Assembly (NCBI GenBank): GCA_025345505.1
Contig: JANVCC010000146.1
Coordinates: 3,582,345 to 3,646,344, forward strand
Origin: Todiramphus chloris collaris
Taxonomy: Eukaryota; Chordata; Aves; Coraciiformes; Alcedinidae
Direction of reading: 5' to 3'
Length of the DNA stretch: 64,000 bases
The notes below the pieces were generated by a model. That model ran no database searches, was not told the origin of the DNA, and saw nothing but the letters and a program-made list of their open reading frames with translations. Shown in pieces: positions 27,701-36,795 of this stretch. Numbering within the stretch: the stretch's first letter is position 1; each line of letters opens with the position of its first letter. Position numbers and translations under genes: made by a program.

Positions 27701-30700
27701 GGGCAGTATCCTGCACCCGCGGGGCGCTGAAGCACGAGGAGGACCTGCCACTGCAGGACCTGTCTTGCACCCCATGAGAATCCACCTCTGAAGTGTGTCT
27801 ATCCTTGAAAGCCACTGCTGGCTTGCTCCCTTCTCAAGAGCTCCAAGCCCCTCAGCTTACTCAGACTGCCTCAAAAAAATTAAATTAAAAGTAAAAGCTG
27901 AGCCTCAGTGGACTAACGGAAGGGGCAGGCTGTTGGAAAGACTGAGGTGAGGACAAGCCATCCTTCAGAGTCACTTTGTATTAATATTTCACAGTTCCTG
28001 CCTTTTCTTTCACCCAGGCCGTGGCTTTTCTCCACCTCCACGGGACTGAGCTCATTTCACTGAAAGCAAGAACACAACCAGGGTTTTTTCGAGGTGGCTT
28101 TTCCTCCCTCCTCTCTCTCCCCCATAAACCAAACATCTGCTCCGAATTTTCAGCTCGCTCTCTGAGCAAACCCTCTGAGTTTTCTGATGTGTTTCAAGGC
28201 AAACAGATCAATTAGAAGCTGGCCTATAACCCCCCAGCACATGAAGTTATGAATGCAAGACCCTTTTATATTAAAAAAAAAGAATTACGTAACACAGGAA
28301 GTTTAAAAAAAAAAAAGAAAAGAAAAGAAATATGCATAGAAGGCAACCGACTGGAGGGATTAGCTCCACTTTGCTTTGGGTGATTAACAAAAAGAATAGA
28401 AAATTATTAGAGCTCTTCCCATCGTACCAGCCTGGCCCTCTGCAGAGTTGATTAGCAAGAAAGCGATGCAGTGGTAATTAGAGCTGGCTGGAACCCTGGT
28501 GGACAAAAACAAATATTAATTGGAAAAGAAATGACTTTTTTTTTTTTTTTCCTTTCTTTCTTTTTTTTCTCCCCACAAACCAGGATTGCATTTTGCACAG
28601 TTTCAGTTTTGAGAGAAGTGTAGGAGAAGGAGGAGACTGCTCTTCAAAGCAAAATGCTTCCCGCACGGACAGGCTTCCCCCCTCCTCCCGTCCCTCAACT
28701 GATCCTGCTCAGGGAGAACGAGCTGGAGAGCTTAACGAAGAGCAGGACATGGGTCCTTTCCAACAGAAGAGGTTCTTCATCTGGGAGCCCAGCTGGCTGG
28801 AGCCCCTGCTCTGCCCGCTGCTGAGTCAGAGCTACGAGCGGAGCAGAGGAGTTGGGGCCACGCACGCTAACGATTAACACACAAGGTCACTCTTTATGCA
28901 ACGCTCACAAAGCACTACACAAGGGTGGGTCACAGAGCCAGGGGACGAAGAACTGCCACCCAGCAAGAGCTCCCACCTCCTCTCAGCACCAACATACCAC
29001 GGCCCCAACACCTCCCGGCTCGGAGGCAGGAGGAAGGCAAGGCTGGGCAGGTTACTGGTGGCCACGGCTGGCTGGTTGCCTCTACATCTACAGCATGTGT
29101 GGTGATGCCACCCAACCCATCAGAGGCAAGCTACTCCTTGGTCAGCATCTCTCCGGTCCAACCTCACGTTAAGAGATGCCGTCCAACAGTCAGTGTTTTA
29201 TCCTTATGTGCCAAAACTCCTTCCAGAGCCAGCTCAGAACCGGCTTCCTTCAGTAACTTGAAATAAAAGATGTCCCATCACCTCCGAGCAGAAGCAGGGT
29301 GGTCAGCGGAGCTGGCAGCCACACACACCTTTGGTCAGGGAGATGCTGTCAGACCAACTGCGCATCATGGGTGAAGCAAAGGCACAAAGGACAGGGCTTT
29401 CCCTGGACCTTCCTCCAGGTGTGCTCCTTTCCAGCAAGCCTGGAGATGACCTGAAGCCTGCCCAGGCTCTACTCCTCTGGGAGCTCCAGTCAGCACTCAC
29501 CAGAAAGCCAAGCACCACCAAAAATTAGCTTTTCACAAAGGTGAAGGCACACATCCTGTTGACTATTGCAACCACCCAGAGTTCAGAAGAGATCAGAAGT
29601 GCTAGCAGACAAGCACCCACAGATCCTGGGGAGGTGGCACCACCCACAGCGATGACAAAGCTCTGAAACAAGCAGCACCATGCCGAGGAATGATGATGGA
29701 CTGTGCCCAGAAGCCCTCTCCTTCCAGCACAACACAGATTTAGCCCACGTGCCCGAGGACACCTGCAGACGATCCAACTGACCCTCTGTCTCCTTGTGAA
29801 CTGCCTACCACGCAGCAGGAGGCTTCCCAAGCTACAGCCACGGGGGCTGTGATCTTCACAACAGGGTCAGCAATGGAGACAGGTCCCCCAGCACTGCCCA
29901 CCCCTCCTTGGGACACATACACATTTTGTTCCTGTAAAACTCACTAGGTGCAGAGAAAGAAGCACAAGATCCTTCATGCTGAGGTGTTCATGGAGACAGG
30001 CACCTCTCCAAGACATGGGTATCTACACAGATGTGCCAAGACATCCATGTGTGATGTACCATGGATACTCACCTGTTCTGAAATGGATAAAACTCCAGGA
30101 TCCATCCTACTTAGACAACTAACTTGTGTCCAAGGGGTTCTGAAGCTCCTTGATGGTCTCCACATCTCAAGAAACACAAGAACATTGAGCATGGCCCCAA
30201 GAACACAGCAGTCTCTGACTCCTAGACATTGCTCGGTGGAGACGGTGTTCCCAAGGAAGGAACATCTCACCTCCTGACAGCTGGCTGCGCTGCTCTGCTC
30301 ACAGCCTGACTCACAGCAGAAGTTAGGGCCAAACCAGTACCACTATGAAAAGCAAATGCCAATCTTCTGCCAGTCCCTGCCTCCTGCTCCTCACACCAGC
30401 ACAGCCTGTCTTCATGGGGAAAACTGGGTTTAGCTGGACTCCAGATCACTTCCCACTCTGGTTCCCACCACAGCCGTGTGAATGCTGTGCCAGTAAAGCC
30501 TGGCCTTCAAGGCAGGGATGAGCCAGGAAGGGAACACATCAGCCCATCTGCCACGTGAAGCAGACCTGTCACACACCTGGGCTTTCCCAGGCATCCTTTT
30601 TCCACCCAGAAAACACATCCAGATAGAAGCAGGGAAGCTGGCCAACAGCCCAGTATTACTGGCCACTGATCGCGTGGCTTTGCCTCGCCTGCCTGGATAC

Positions 30701-33059
30701 ACAGGCACTGTTTGTGTACACAGCCAGTGCTTCCACCTGGAGCTCCCACGCTCCTGTCCAGGAAGCGTTACAGCAGAGCTCAAGTTCTCAGCCCTGCGCG
30801 GGAAGAGGGGTGCGAGGATGGGTGCTGGTGACACCAGAGGGGCCTGAGGACAGGGGGAGATGCTCAGGTACAGAGAGGAGGCCATGGGAAAAGCACCTGG
30901 CATCAACAGGGCTGCTCTTAAAGCTAATGTCCTCTGCCTCCAGCATGACCCATCTTGCTTCTCGGGAGGGTTGATGGACTATGAGAACATCATGCGTGTT
31001 GGGAGGCACACGCCAAGGAACCCAGAGCCCATGGCCAACACCTTGCCTGCGGCGCAGCAGAGGAGCCCCCGGTAATTTTCCGCTGTGAGATTTAACGGCA
31101 CACGATGAAACTGGCTGTCCGTGGCCCCCAGCTCTTCATGTTCTTTCACTAGGAACCTGTGGATTCTTTTAGTTTTTTAATTTGGTCATCTCAGTCCCTG
31201 GGACACGCTCTCTGCCTTTACCAATCCGCTCTTGGCTGGCTGCACAGCACAAGGAGTCCTCTCGACCATGACATTATCATCATTGTTACCACCACAGCTT
31301 TGTACAGCAGTTACAGTTCTCTAAACGCCCCTGGAGCTGAGGTCCCAGCCATTCGAGGCCTGCAGCACATGCCCAAAGGAGACAACGGTAGGGACCCGCG
31401 TGGTCTGTAGATGCTGCCAGAGACCAGAGGCTCACCACCAAAGCAGATGGGTTCTCTGCTTTAGTTTGAGAACAACTTAAACCCGGGGCAAAAGCAGCGC
31501 TGCCCTCTCCTCCTTCTTCCCCTGCCTCAAAGCTCCTCCAGACCTTTCTGGAAAAGGTGTGGGGCAGCTTCATGGCCCAGCAACACTGATGGAGCCCAAG
31601 GCTCCTTCCAGATGTGCCTGGAGACAACGCTGGTCAGAAGCCAAAGGACTCCCTGGGTCTTAAGGACACTCAAAGCACCAAACTGGAAACACCAACATTT
31701 TGTGGGGCTGCCACAGAGACATGACCACCACCTCCACCTCATTTCTTGATCCAAGCCCTTTCACGGTATTAACAGCACCCAGCCTTCCCACCGTGGGCCG
31801 GCAGCCCTTGCCAGGAGGGATGACAGCCTCTCCACAGCCTCGCTGCACCCCAGCCACATTCCTCACCGCGGGGAAGGCCGGCAGGACTTCAGTCAGATCG
31901 CCTTGGTGCACATCCCCGCTTCTTCGTCCCCAGCATCAAGCGGAGACGCTGTCCTCACGCTGGAGGGGGCGGAAAGGGGATTTAAAAGGAACAGCAGTAA
32001 CCTGGGAAACCAGCACTGAGGTTCAAAGTTTCCTAGTGTGGGGCCTCCCGACTCTCTTCCCCTGCCCACCCATCTTCGCGGTTTTACACTCACGTTTCTT
32101 ACACATCTTTTCCCCAGCTCTTGCCGCGCCGGGGGTGGACGGCGCAAGGGAGACCAAAGCCGCTCTGCCCGGCACTGCGCCCACCGCTGCCAACTGGGCA
32201 GCAGGACCCGGCCCTGTGCCGCCCGAGCTCCACTCGCCCCGTGCCACCATCCTTGGGCAGATGCGCAAAGCAGAGAAGGGAAGAGGAGGGATTTACGCGA
32301 CAACCTTTTGGGTTGTTTTTCCTGCTTTTTGCCTTTTCGTGTCATCTGTTGCTCTGAGATGCAAGCCCCAAAAGGGCTCCAACTAACCCTGCCTCCTCTC
32401 GAGGCCCCTGCCGGTGCTGTTGGCCAAGGTACCATCCGGGAAAGAACCACCCGGTCAATCCCAGGGGAGGTTTGGGGCCCACGAAGGATGCAGAAAGTTG
32501 GGGGCCGACGCTGGGGCGGCCGTGGCGGTACCCGGGCCGCGCATCCCCCGCGGCTGCCGGGCACCGGAGCCGGCCCGGGCAGGGGAACCGGACACCCCCT
32601 CTGCCACCCGGGGCTGTGGTGCGGGGAGATGCCGGGCACAGAGAGCCTGAGCGTTATTTATGTGTTCGGGGTTTTTTTTTTCCCCTTTTCTCCCCTGCCG
32701 AGCCCCACGCCGCTTCCCGAGCCGGCGAACGGCGGCTCCCCGGGAGGGCTCCGGCCGGGGCCACCCCGCACCCACGGCCCCGAGGGATCCGGAGCCTTTT
32801 TCCTCCCCTTCCTGCTCGGTTTCCCGGCCGTTCCCCCGCCCTCCTCCCGGCACTCACCGGCTCCCTCGATCTTCTCGGAGCCGCGGCTCCAGGTGACCTG
32901 CCGCGTCTCCAGCTTCACCTGGAAAGTTTTCCGTTCGGGTCGCTGCGACTTTTTGGAGTAAAAGAGGGTCATGACCGTGCCCACCTCCAGGCTGCGGCAG
33001 AGGTGAGCCGCCTCCGCCTCGCTGGGCGCCCCCGGGCCGCTGCCCGGCCCGGCCGCCAT
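671..33059 (-). CDS. PLCG1: PLCG1, phospholipase C gamma 1 (5' part, exons 1-8)
   Basis: This is the 5' part of phospholipase C gamma 1, which cleaves PIP2 to IP3 and diacylglycerol at the plasma membrane after receptor tyrosine kinase activation. Exons on the minus strand are 32858-33059, 9868-10020, 8923-9016, 8344-8391, 3457-3541, 2565-2648, 1930-1952 and 671-743. They sum to 762 nt (254 codons), and every junction keeps frame with GT donors and AG acceptors. The start is the only in-frame ATG upstream of the conserved [18 protein letters not shown] block. Residues about 22-137 are the PH domain, which binds phosphoinositides; from about 147 the EF-hand region begins ([19 protein letters not shown]). 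The X and Y catalytic boxes, split PH, SH2, SH3 and C2 domains are outside the window. Intron 1 is about 22.8 kb. TOP1 lies upstream in the same orientation, as in human. Identity rests on recall of the mammalian protein, which is nearly identical in exons 2 to 6. Confidence 0.96.
744..1929 (-). other. PLCG1 intron 7
   Basis: This intron has an A-rich stretch at about 1055-1100 and no other recognisable feature. Confidence 0.8.
1930..1952 (-). CDS. PLCG1: PLCG1 exon 7 (23-nt microexon)
   Basis: This very short exon encodes MDIPFLE plus two bases of an arginine codon, between acceptor TTCTTTTGCAG and donor AAAG|GTGGAT. It matches the recalled human MDLPFLE. The 23-nt length is the only one that keeps exon 8 in frame: the next GT downstream would make 37 nt and break it. 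With this donor the protein is about four residues shorter here than the recalled human protein. The donor is not an ideal consensus. Confidence 0.85.
1979..2275 (-). mobile_element. CR1 LINE fragment, 3' end
   Basis: The plus-strand text begins with AGAATCACAGAATCAT, the reverse complement of the octamer tail of CR1. It continues with the typical AAGGGCCCTGTAAAGCTCAT and CTGGGCAGCCTGGGCCAGGC blocks. The copy is therefore on the minus strand, in PLCG1 intron 6, and is 5' truncated. Confidence 0.9.
2565..2648 (-). CDS. PLCG1: PLCG1 exon 6
   Basis: This exon is 28 whole codons, starting [20 protein letters not shown] and ending LMFSAQKA. It continues the EF-hand region. The acceptor is TTGCCACAG. 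The donor is GCA|GTAAGAG. The recalled human equivalent ends AQKT, so only scattered substitutions are seen. Confidence 0.97.
2649..3456 (-). other. PLCG1 intron 5
   Basis: This GC-rich intron shows no repeat or conserved element that I recognise. Confidence 0.75.
3457..3541 (-). CDS. PLCG1: PLCG1 exon 5
   Basis: This exon encodes [20 protein letters not shown] followed by RFLRERLT, part of the EF-hand region, and matches the recalled human residues throughout. The 85 nt are 1 + 84 and end on a codon boundary. The donor is ACG|GTGAGTC. Confidence 0.97.
5096..5214 (+). repeat. 26-bp minisatellite, about 4.6 copies
   Basis: The unit AGCACAGCCAGCTCCTCCTG plus CTCCCC starts at 5096, 5122, 5148, 5174 and 5200, the last copy partial. 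The full copies look identical. Because 26 is not a multiple of three, long open frames appear in several frames here; none is a gene. Confidence 0.95.
7063..7234 (+). repeat. 96-bp tandem duplication
   Basis: A block starting GAGGGACCTGCTTGCTCC at 7063 recurs at 7159 with a 96-bp period. The 76 or so shared bases look identical. A shorter relic of the same motif precedes it near 7045. The period is a multiple of three, so an open frame runs through both copies. Confidence 0.93.
8344..8391 (-). CDS. PLCG1: PLCG1 exon 4
   Basis: This 48-nt exon encodes [15 protein letters not shown] and split arginine codons at both ends. It starts the first EF-hand-like helix and loop. The acceptor is CCATCCAG. 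The donor is ACAG|GTAAGAG. Confidence 0.96.
8392..8922 (-). other. PLCG1 intron 3 with hairpin and U-rich tract
   Basis: The intron contains a 9-bp inverted repeat, TTTTCTGTC at 8837-8845 and GACAGAAAA at 8855-8863, and an A run at 8873-8888 that is U-rich in the transcript. Both lie within 90 nt of the exon 3 donor. Confidence 0.75.
8923..9016 (-). CDS. PLCG1: PLCG1 exon 3
   Basis: This exon encodes the end of the PH domain and the linker to the EF hands: [15 protein letters not shown] then [16 protein letters not shown]. The acceptor is TTTTCCACAG. The donor is AAAG|GTGAGG. A U-rich stretch of about 16 T on the coding strand follows some 35 nt past the donor. Confidence 0.97.
9017..9867 (-). 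other. PLCG1 intron 2
   Basis: I see no repeat, exon or conserved-looking element in this intron. Confidence 0.7.
9868..10020 (-). CDS. PLCG1: PLCG1 exon 2
   Basis: This exon encodes the second half of the PH domain, with [23 protein letters not shown] and [10 protein letters not shown]. The acceptor is TTTCTCTTAG. The donor is AAG|GTAAAGC. The 153 nt are 2 + 150 + 1, joining in phase with exons 1 and 3. The exon lies about 22.8 kb from exon 1. Confidence 0.97.
12465..12545. repeat. A-rich / CAA-rich low-complexity stretch
   Basis: Repeated ACAACA and CAAAAACAACAAAAAACC words form a low-complexity stretch in PLCG1 intron 1. Confidence 0.8.
13018..13459 (-). mobile_element. CR1 LINE fragment
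   Basis: The text reads GGCTGGAAGGGACCTCTGGA, then the block CTCTGGGCAGCCTGGGCCAG, GATCCCCTCTCAGGCTTCCC and CTGAACAGCCTCAGGTCTCT. This is the usual order of a minus-strand CR1 3' portion. It abuts a short AAT microsatellite at 13460-13485. Confidence 0.92.
13460..13485. repeat. AAT microsatellite
   Basis: A short AATAATAATAATAAT run adjoins the truncated 5' side of the CR1 fragment. Confidence 0.85.
15377..15456. repeat. 27-bp tandem repeat, three copies
   Basis: The unit GACTCTGCTCCTCTGCCCTG plus CTTTGGT starts at 15377 (25 bp), 15402 and 15429. It lies just before a CR1 fragment. Confidence 0.9.
15465..15640 (+). mobile_element. CR1 LINE fragment
   Basis: The words GGAGCAGGGCCAGAAGATGC, GGGCTGGAACCGTGCTGCCG and AATTGGGGTTGTTCGGCCTGG are typical of the internal 3' region of a plus-strand CR1. 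The copy lacks the octamer tail. Confidence 0.85.
16920..17345 (-). mobile_element. CR1 LINE fragment, 3' end
   Basis: It starts AGAATCACTGATTACAGAATG and runs through GGTTTGGGTTGGAAGGGCCC and the CTGGGCAGCCTGGGCCAGGC block to GATAAGGTCTCCCC. It is a minus-strand copy and resembles the copy at 1979-2275, probably of the same subfamily. Confidence 0.92.
17590..18320. promoter_or_regulatory. intragenic CpG-dense block in PLCG1 intron 1
   Basis: CpG pairs are much denser here than in the flanks, with words such as GGTCGAGCGCGCGC, CCGCCTGCGCGCTGCGGGCG and GCACACGCAGGCGGCGG. It also has a GCTTATCAGCC GATA-type site and a GGGCT pentamer run at about 17925-17942. This may be an alternative promoter or enhancer; no first exon could be assigned. 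The call is by eye, without a computed CpG ratio. Confidence 0.5.
22053..22092. repeat. 13-bp tandem repeat, three copies
   Basis: CACCTCCTCACGT occurs at 22053 and 22066 and in altered form at 22079. Two copies contain the ACGT core. Confidence 0.85.
26175..26224. repeat. 25-bp imperfect tandem duplication
   Basis: TGCTTGGGGATGGG starts at 26175 and 26200, followed by related words (CACCTTAGCAC and GACTTCAGCAT). Confidence 0.75.
27135..27501 (+). mobile_element. CR1 LINE fragment with intact 3' tail
   Basis: The copy carries AGGAAGAAATTCTTCCCTGT, CAGGCTGCCCAGAGAACTGT and AAGGTCCCTTCCAACCCAAA, and ends in ATTCTACGATTCTGTGATCC. That is the CR1 octamer tail in sense orientation, on the plus strand and opposite to PLCG1. 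Confidence 0.94.
28050..28530. promoter_or_regulatory. candidate enhancer block in PLCG1 intron 1
   Basis: An AT-rich island in a GC-rich intron carries a perfect TTACGTAA palindrome near 28287 (PAR-bZIP/NFIL3 type). It also has an ATATGCAT octamer-like word near 28331 and several homeodomain cores (GATTAG, TAATTAGAG, CAATTAG, ATTAATTG). A-runs and AAAAG repeats lie at 28306-28330 and a T-rich run at 28532-28570. No open frame explains it. The call is inference from motif density alone. Confidence 0.4.
28532..28570. repeat. T-rich low-complexity run
   Basis: A run of about 15 T is followed by CCTTTCTTTC and a further T run. It is a simple low-complexity sequence. Confidence 0.85.
32858..33059 (-). 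CDS. PLCG1: PLCG1 exon 1 (coding part)
   Basis: This exon encodes residues 1-67 plus one base of codon 68. The first 18 or so residues are Ala/Gly/Pro rich and differ from the recalled human N-terminus. After that [20 protein letters not shown] and the rest of the first half of the PH domain match closely. The donor is G|GTGAGTG. The ATG context has G at +4 but C at -3. No other in-frame ATG occurs in the 5' extension, which opens with TTG. Confidence 0.96.
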
Positions 33060-33144
33060 CAGCGCCGCGAACAAAGGGGAGCGGGAGCGCCCGGAGCGGG
33101 GCCGCCGCCGCCGCGCTCAGCGCCGCCCGCCGCGCCCCGTGCCC

Positions 33145-33223
33145 GGCCGGGGGGGAGGAGCGAGGAGGAGGAGGAGGAGGGGGAGGAGGGAGGAAGGAGG
33201 AGGGGGAGGGACCGGGAGAGGGG
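33145..33223 (+). promoter_or_regulatory. purine tract with G-quadruplex motif upstream of PLCG1
   Basis: GGA/GGAGG repeats run through this interval. They end in a strict four-run motif at 33202-33223, GGGGG-A-GGG-ACC-GGG-AGA-GGGG. It sits about 145-165 bp upstream of the ATG on the template strand of PLCG1, in the promoter or 5' UTR. Confidence 0.65.
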
Positions 33224-33810
33224 CGGCGGCGCGGGGCGGAGCGGGGGGACGGGCTCCGGGGCCAGCGCGGGGTCTGCGGGGGGAGCGGACCCCGCGGCGT
33301 GGGGGGCACCGAGGGGCGTTCAGGGCAGCGCTGCGGGGTCTCGGGGCAGGCGGCCCGGGCGGGCAGAGCGCACCCCAGGGTTCGGGCTGGGTCCCAGTGC
33401 TGTGTCCCCCCCAGCACGGCGGGGACACCGGGGGTGCCCCGCACCCCGCAGCGCTCCTGGGCACCCCACGTGCAGGTCCCCCCAGTGCCACGCACCCCAC
33501 AGCACAGACACCGTGGGGCCCTGGCACTCCGCAGCACGTTTTGGGGGGGTCCTGGGTGTGCCACGCACCCCATGCGGTGGCACGCGTGTGGAGTCCCAGG
33601 GGTGCCACATCCCCCAGCACTGCACCCCATGGGCCAGCCCCCTGGAGCACAGCTATAGGGCTGCGAGGCTCAGCCCCCCGAGCCTCCTGCCACTGCCTCA
33701 CCGCCCCTCGTGTCCACCGTGGGGGCTGTGTGGGACAAACGGGCACCCACGGGGATGCAGAGGTGAGCAGGGCATGGGCCAGGCTGGCAGCTGTCCCTGG
33801 GAGCTGCTCT

Positions 33811-34163
33811 CTGGAGAAAAGGAGGCTCAGGGCAGACCTTACTCTCAGCAATTCCCTGGCAGGAGGTTGGAGGCAGGTGGGGTCTGGCTCTTCTCCCAAG
33901 GAACAAGTGATAGGACAAGAGGAAATGACCTCAAGTTGTGCCACGGGAGGTTTAGGTTGGACGAGAGGAACAATTTCTTCCCCTCCAGGGTTGTCAAGGG
34001 CTGGCCCAGGCTGCCCAGGGCAGTGGTGGAGCCCCCGTGATCCCTGGAGGGGTTTCCAAGCCGTGGGGATGTGGTGCTGAGGGATGTGGGCTAGTGGTGA
34101 CCTGGCAGGGCTGGGTTAACGGTTGGACCCATAATCTTTACAACCTAAATGGTTCTGTGATTC
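33811..34163 (+). mobile_element. CR1 LINE fragment with 3' end
   Basis: Words include GAGAAAAGGAGGCTCAGGGC, AGAGGAACAATTTCTTCCCC and GAGGGGTTTCCAAGCCGTGG. It ends AATGGTTCTGTGATTCT, a diverged octamer tail in sense orientation. It is very similar to the reverse complement of the copy at 36296-36795, so both are one subfamily. Confidence 0.93.
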
Positions 34164-35001
34164 TTCTCTCGCTGCCCGCCCAGGGAAAACCCCAGCCCTG
34201 ATTTGCGGGGACAGGCCAGGCAGGGGTGGCTTTTCCTGGGGAGGGTTCCCTCTATCTGCAGCTGGCACTGTGACATGGTCCTTGCCAGGCCTGTGGCTGC
34301 CGCAGCTTCCTCCCCATAAATCACGTCCGGACCCGCACCAGCAGGAAAAGTGGGACGGGTTTTTGGGGGCGGCTGGAGGCATCCCATCCCTGGGGATGTG
34401 CAGGGAGCTGGGGGTCACGGGAGGCTCTCCAGCCCTGCCCTGGCCCCGGTCAGAGACCACACAAAAGCAGGGTTAGTGTGGGGATAAGCGGTTGAATTGG
34501 GAGGCGTTTCAGGGCAGTTTGCTCCATTCATGTGGTTAAAGCCTGCAATTTCCCTTTCTGCACCGTGCCGGCCTTCCTCTCTGTGCCCTCCTCCCCATCA
34601 GGGCACACCGGGGCAGGCTGGGTGCTCAGGCTGCCCTGGGCTGGGGACAATGTCCTGGGTCTGGTGCAAACCCCAAGACACACGGGCAGGTCCCTTGCCC
34701 ACCCCAACAGCAGATGCTGGCTGGGAGCTGGCCTGCTCCAAGGGCACGTGGAAGGGAGAGGTTGGAGGGAAGGTACCCCCAGGTATAAAGACATAGACGC
34801 TGTGTATGTACACAATTTATACACACACACTTGTGTTTGGAGGCCCATCACACAGCCGCATGCAGCTGAGCAGCCTTTATCTAATCTCCCAGCTCATGGG
34901 TGGGTCTGGAAGTGGCATCGTTTGCAGAGGCACCCATCACTGAGTGCACCCCAAAGGCGAGTGCCTCCCTCTGTCCTGCTGCTCCTCCTGCCTTCAAAGG
35001 G

Positions 35002-35059
35002 ACACACACACGTGCACACACACACACGTGCACACACACACATGTGCACACACACACAT
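35002..35059. repeat. CA microsatellite with CGTG interruptions
   Basis: ACACACACACGTGCACACACACACACGTG-type sequence alternates purine and pyrimidine over about 58 bp. It has CACGTG E-box words at the interruptions and is a potential Z-DNA former. Confidence 0.92.
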
Positions 35060-36295
35060 CAGGAGCCCTACAATGTTCTTAGGTTGTTTAGGATCCTACC
35101 CAACGCCTGGGCGTCAAAAAGACAAGGACAAATGGACTGCACTAAGAACCTAAACCTGCCCTTCTGAGAGTGAGCAGCACATGACAGCACCGTGGGGGCT
35201 GGTGGGACGCTGGGGATGTGCTCAGCTGGCAGCCTGGAGCCCCAGGGTGACCTCAGCACTCTGCCCAGCTCCCCCGGGGTGAGCCGCCGCCGCCGCTGCC
35301 GGGGAAGTCTCTGTGCTTGTGTAACGGCCTCACTTGGGACCGGCAGGAAGCAGCCGGCTCCCAGTGGTCTTAAAATAGCTGAGCATTATGGGCACACCCT
35401 TGTTTTTGAGGGCAAAACCTGAGAAGCGAGCGTGGCCATTGAAGAAACAGAAAAGGTGACTCCCTCCCTCCCAAACGCCGCTGGTTCACGCTGCCAGAGC
35501 GGCCGTCACAGCGTGTCCCCAAACCTGGGTGGCTGTGGCCAGCAAGCAGAGATGATGGTTTGAGATGAGGTGTCTGCAGTGGATGTTTTCACTTGTCCGA
35601 GGTTGACTAATCACTTTTTAGCCTTCCATTAACTCTCCGTGGCCATGATGCTGCACACCGTGGAATTTCTCTGTTTGATTTGATTGCTTTTGTCCCTCTG
35701 CTGCCTGCCAGCCTTTGTGGTGGTCCCAGCTCTGGGTCTGGCCAGGCTGTGGGCAATCACCCCAGCTCCTCAGGGCAGCAGAAACTTCCATCATATTCCT
35801 GTAACTCTCCTGCTCTGCCCTGCCCGGGCTTTGGTCAGACACATTCGGCTTTTGAAGAGATTCCCTTGTTCATCCTACAGCTGGGGGGGGCCCAGGCTCT
35901 GCGAGGCCCCCTCACAAACACCTCTGCGAAAAGGGGTTTTTACCTCAGCCCCAGCTCCAGCATCCTCCCTCTCTGCAGTCCCAAAGCGTGGGCTGCTGAC
36001 CACCCGTATCCTGCGGGATTCAGGGAGCCGCTGCACCCTCCGCCCTGGGACAGAGGGTGACCTTGGGCTTCAGGACAGCCCCCAGCCTTGCTCAACAAAA
36101 TCCAGGGACACAAAACCCCTAGACCACCACACGGATGAGTATGGGGGGGTCCCTGCAGCCCAGCATCCCTCTGATGCCAGGTTCTGGAAGTGGACATGCA
36201 CCTCTCTTGCCCCAGGGACTGCTCATTGAGAGGAGGTGCCCAATCCTACTCTGAGCGAGCAGATCTCAGCATCTTGCAGTCCCCATGAGAGACCA

Positions 36296-36795
36296 TGTTC
36301 TGGTTGGAAAAGACCTTTAAGACCATTGAGTAACCCAGGTAACCACACACTGCCAGGTCACCACAAACCCACGTAGCTCAGCACCACATCCCCACGGCTT
36401 GGAAACCCCTCCAGGGATCACGGGGACTCCACCACTGCCCTGGGCAGCTTGGGACAGCCCTGGACAACCCTTGCGAGGAAGAAATTGTTCCTCAGCTCCA
36501 ACCTAAACCTCCCGTGGCACAGCTTGAGGTCATTTCCTCTTGTCCTATCACTTGTTCCTTGGGAGAAGAGCCAGACCCCACTTGTCTCCAGCCTCCTGTC
36601 AGGAGCTGTTGAGAGCGAGAGGGTCTCCCCTGAGCCTCCTTTTCTCCAGGCTGAAAAGCCCCAGGTCCTTCAGCCACTCCTTGCAAGACTCATGCTCTAG
36701 ACTCTTAATCAGTTTCCTTGCCCTTCTCTGGACACGCTCTAGCCCCTCAATGTCCTTCTTGGAGTGAATGGCCCAAAACTGAACTATTCCAGGTT
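36296..36795 (-). mobile_element. CR1 LINE fragment, about 500 bp
   Basis: The reversed 3' region begins TTCTGGTTGGAAAAGACCTT and continues with GAAACCCCTCCAGGGATCAC, GAGGAAGAAATTGTTCCTCA and CTCCTTTTCTCCAGGCTGAA, ending near GGCCCAAAACTGAA. It extends further 5' than the sister copy at 33811-34163 and lies in inverted orientation to it. Confidence 0.94.

Larger units (their letters stand above)
10021..32857 (-). other. PLCG1 intron 1 (about 22.8 kb)
   Basis: This long first intron separates exon 1 from exon 2. It holds four CR1 fragments (13.0, 15.5, 16.9 and 27.1 kb), small tandem repeats at 15377 and 22053, A/CAA-rich DNA at 12465-12545, a CpG-dense block at 17.6-18.3 kb and an AT-rich motif-rich block at 28.05-28.53 kb. 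No other exon or RNA gene was recognised. Long first introns of signalling genes often carry enhancers, so the last two blocks are the best candidates. Confidence 0.85.
32450..33450 (-). promoter_or_regulatory. PLCG1: CpG island promoter of PLCG1
   Basis: The DNA around exon 1 is very GC-rich with dense CpG and has GC boxes such as GGGGCGG near 33234 and CCGCCC near 33123. No TATA box is seen upstream of the ATG. This fits a housekeeping-type CpG island promoter firing towards lower coordinates. The start site cannot be placed from sequence; the 5' UTR probably lies within a few hundred bases above 33059. Confidence 0.8.

Noticed and set aside
32472..34040. 522-codon plus-strand open frame over the PLCG1 CpG island
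   Set aside because: It is Pro/Gly/Arg/Ala-rich low complexity, antisense to exon 1, and runs into a CR1 copy. Long open frames are expected by chance in such GC-rich DNA.
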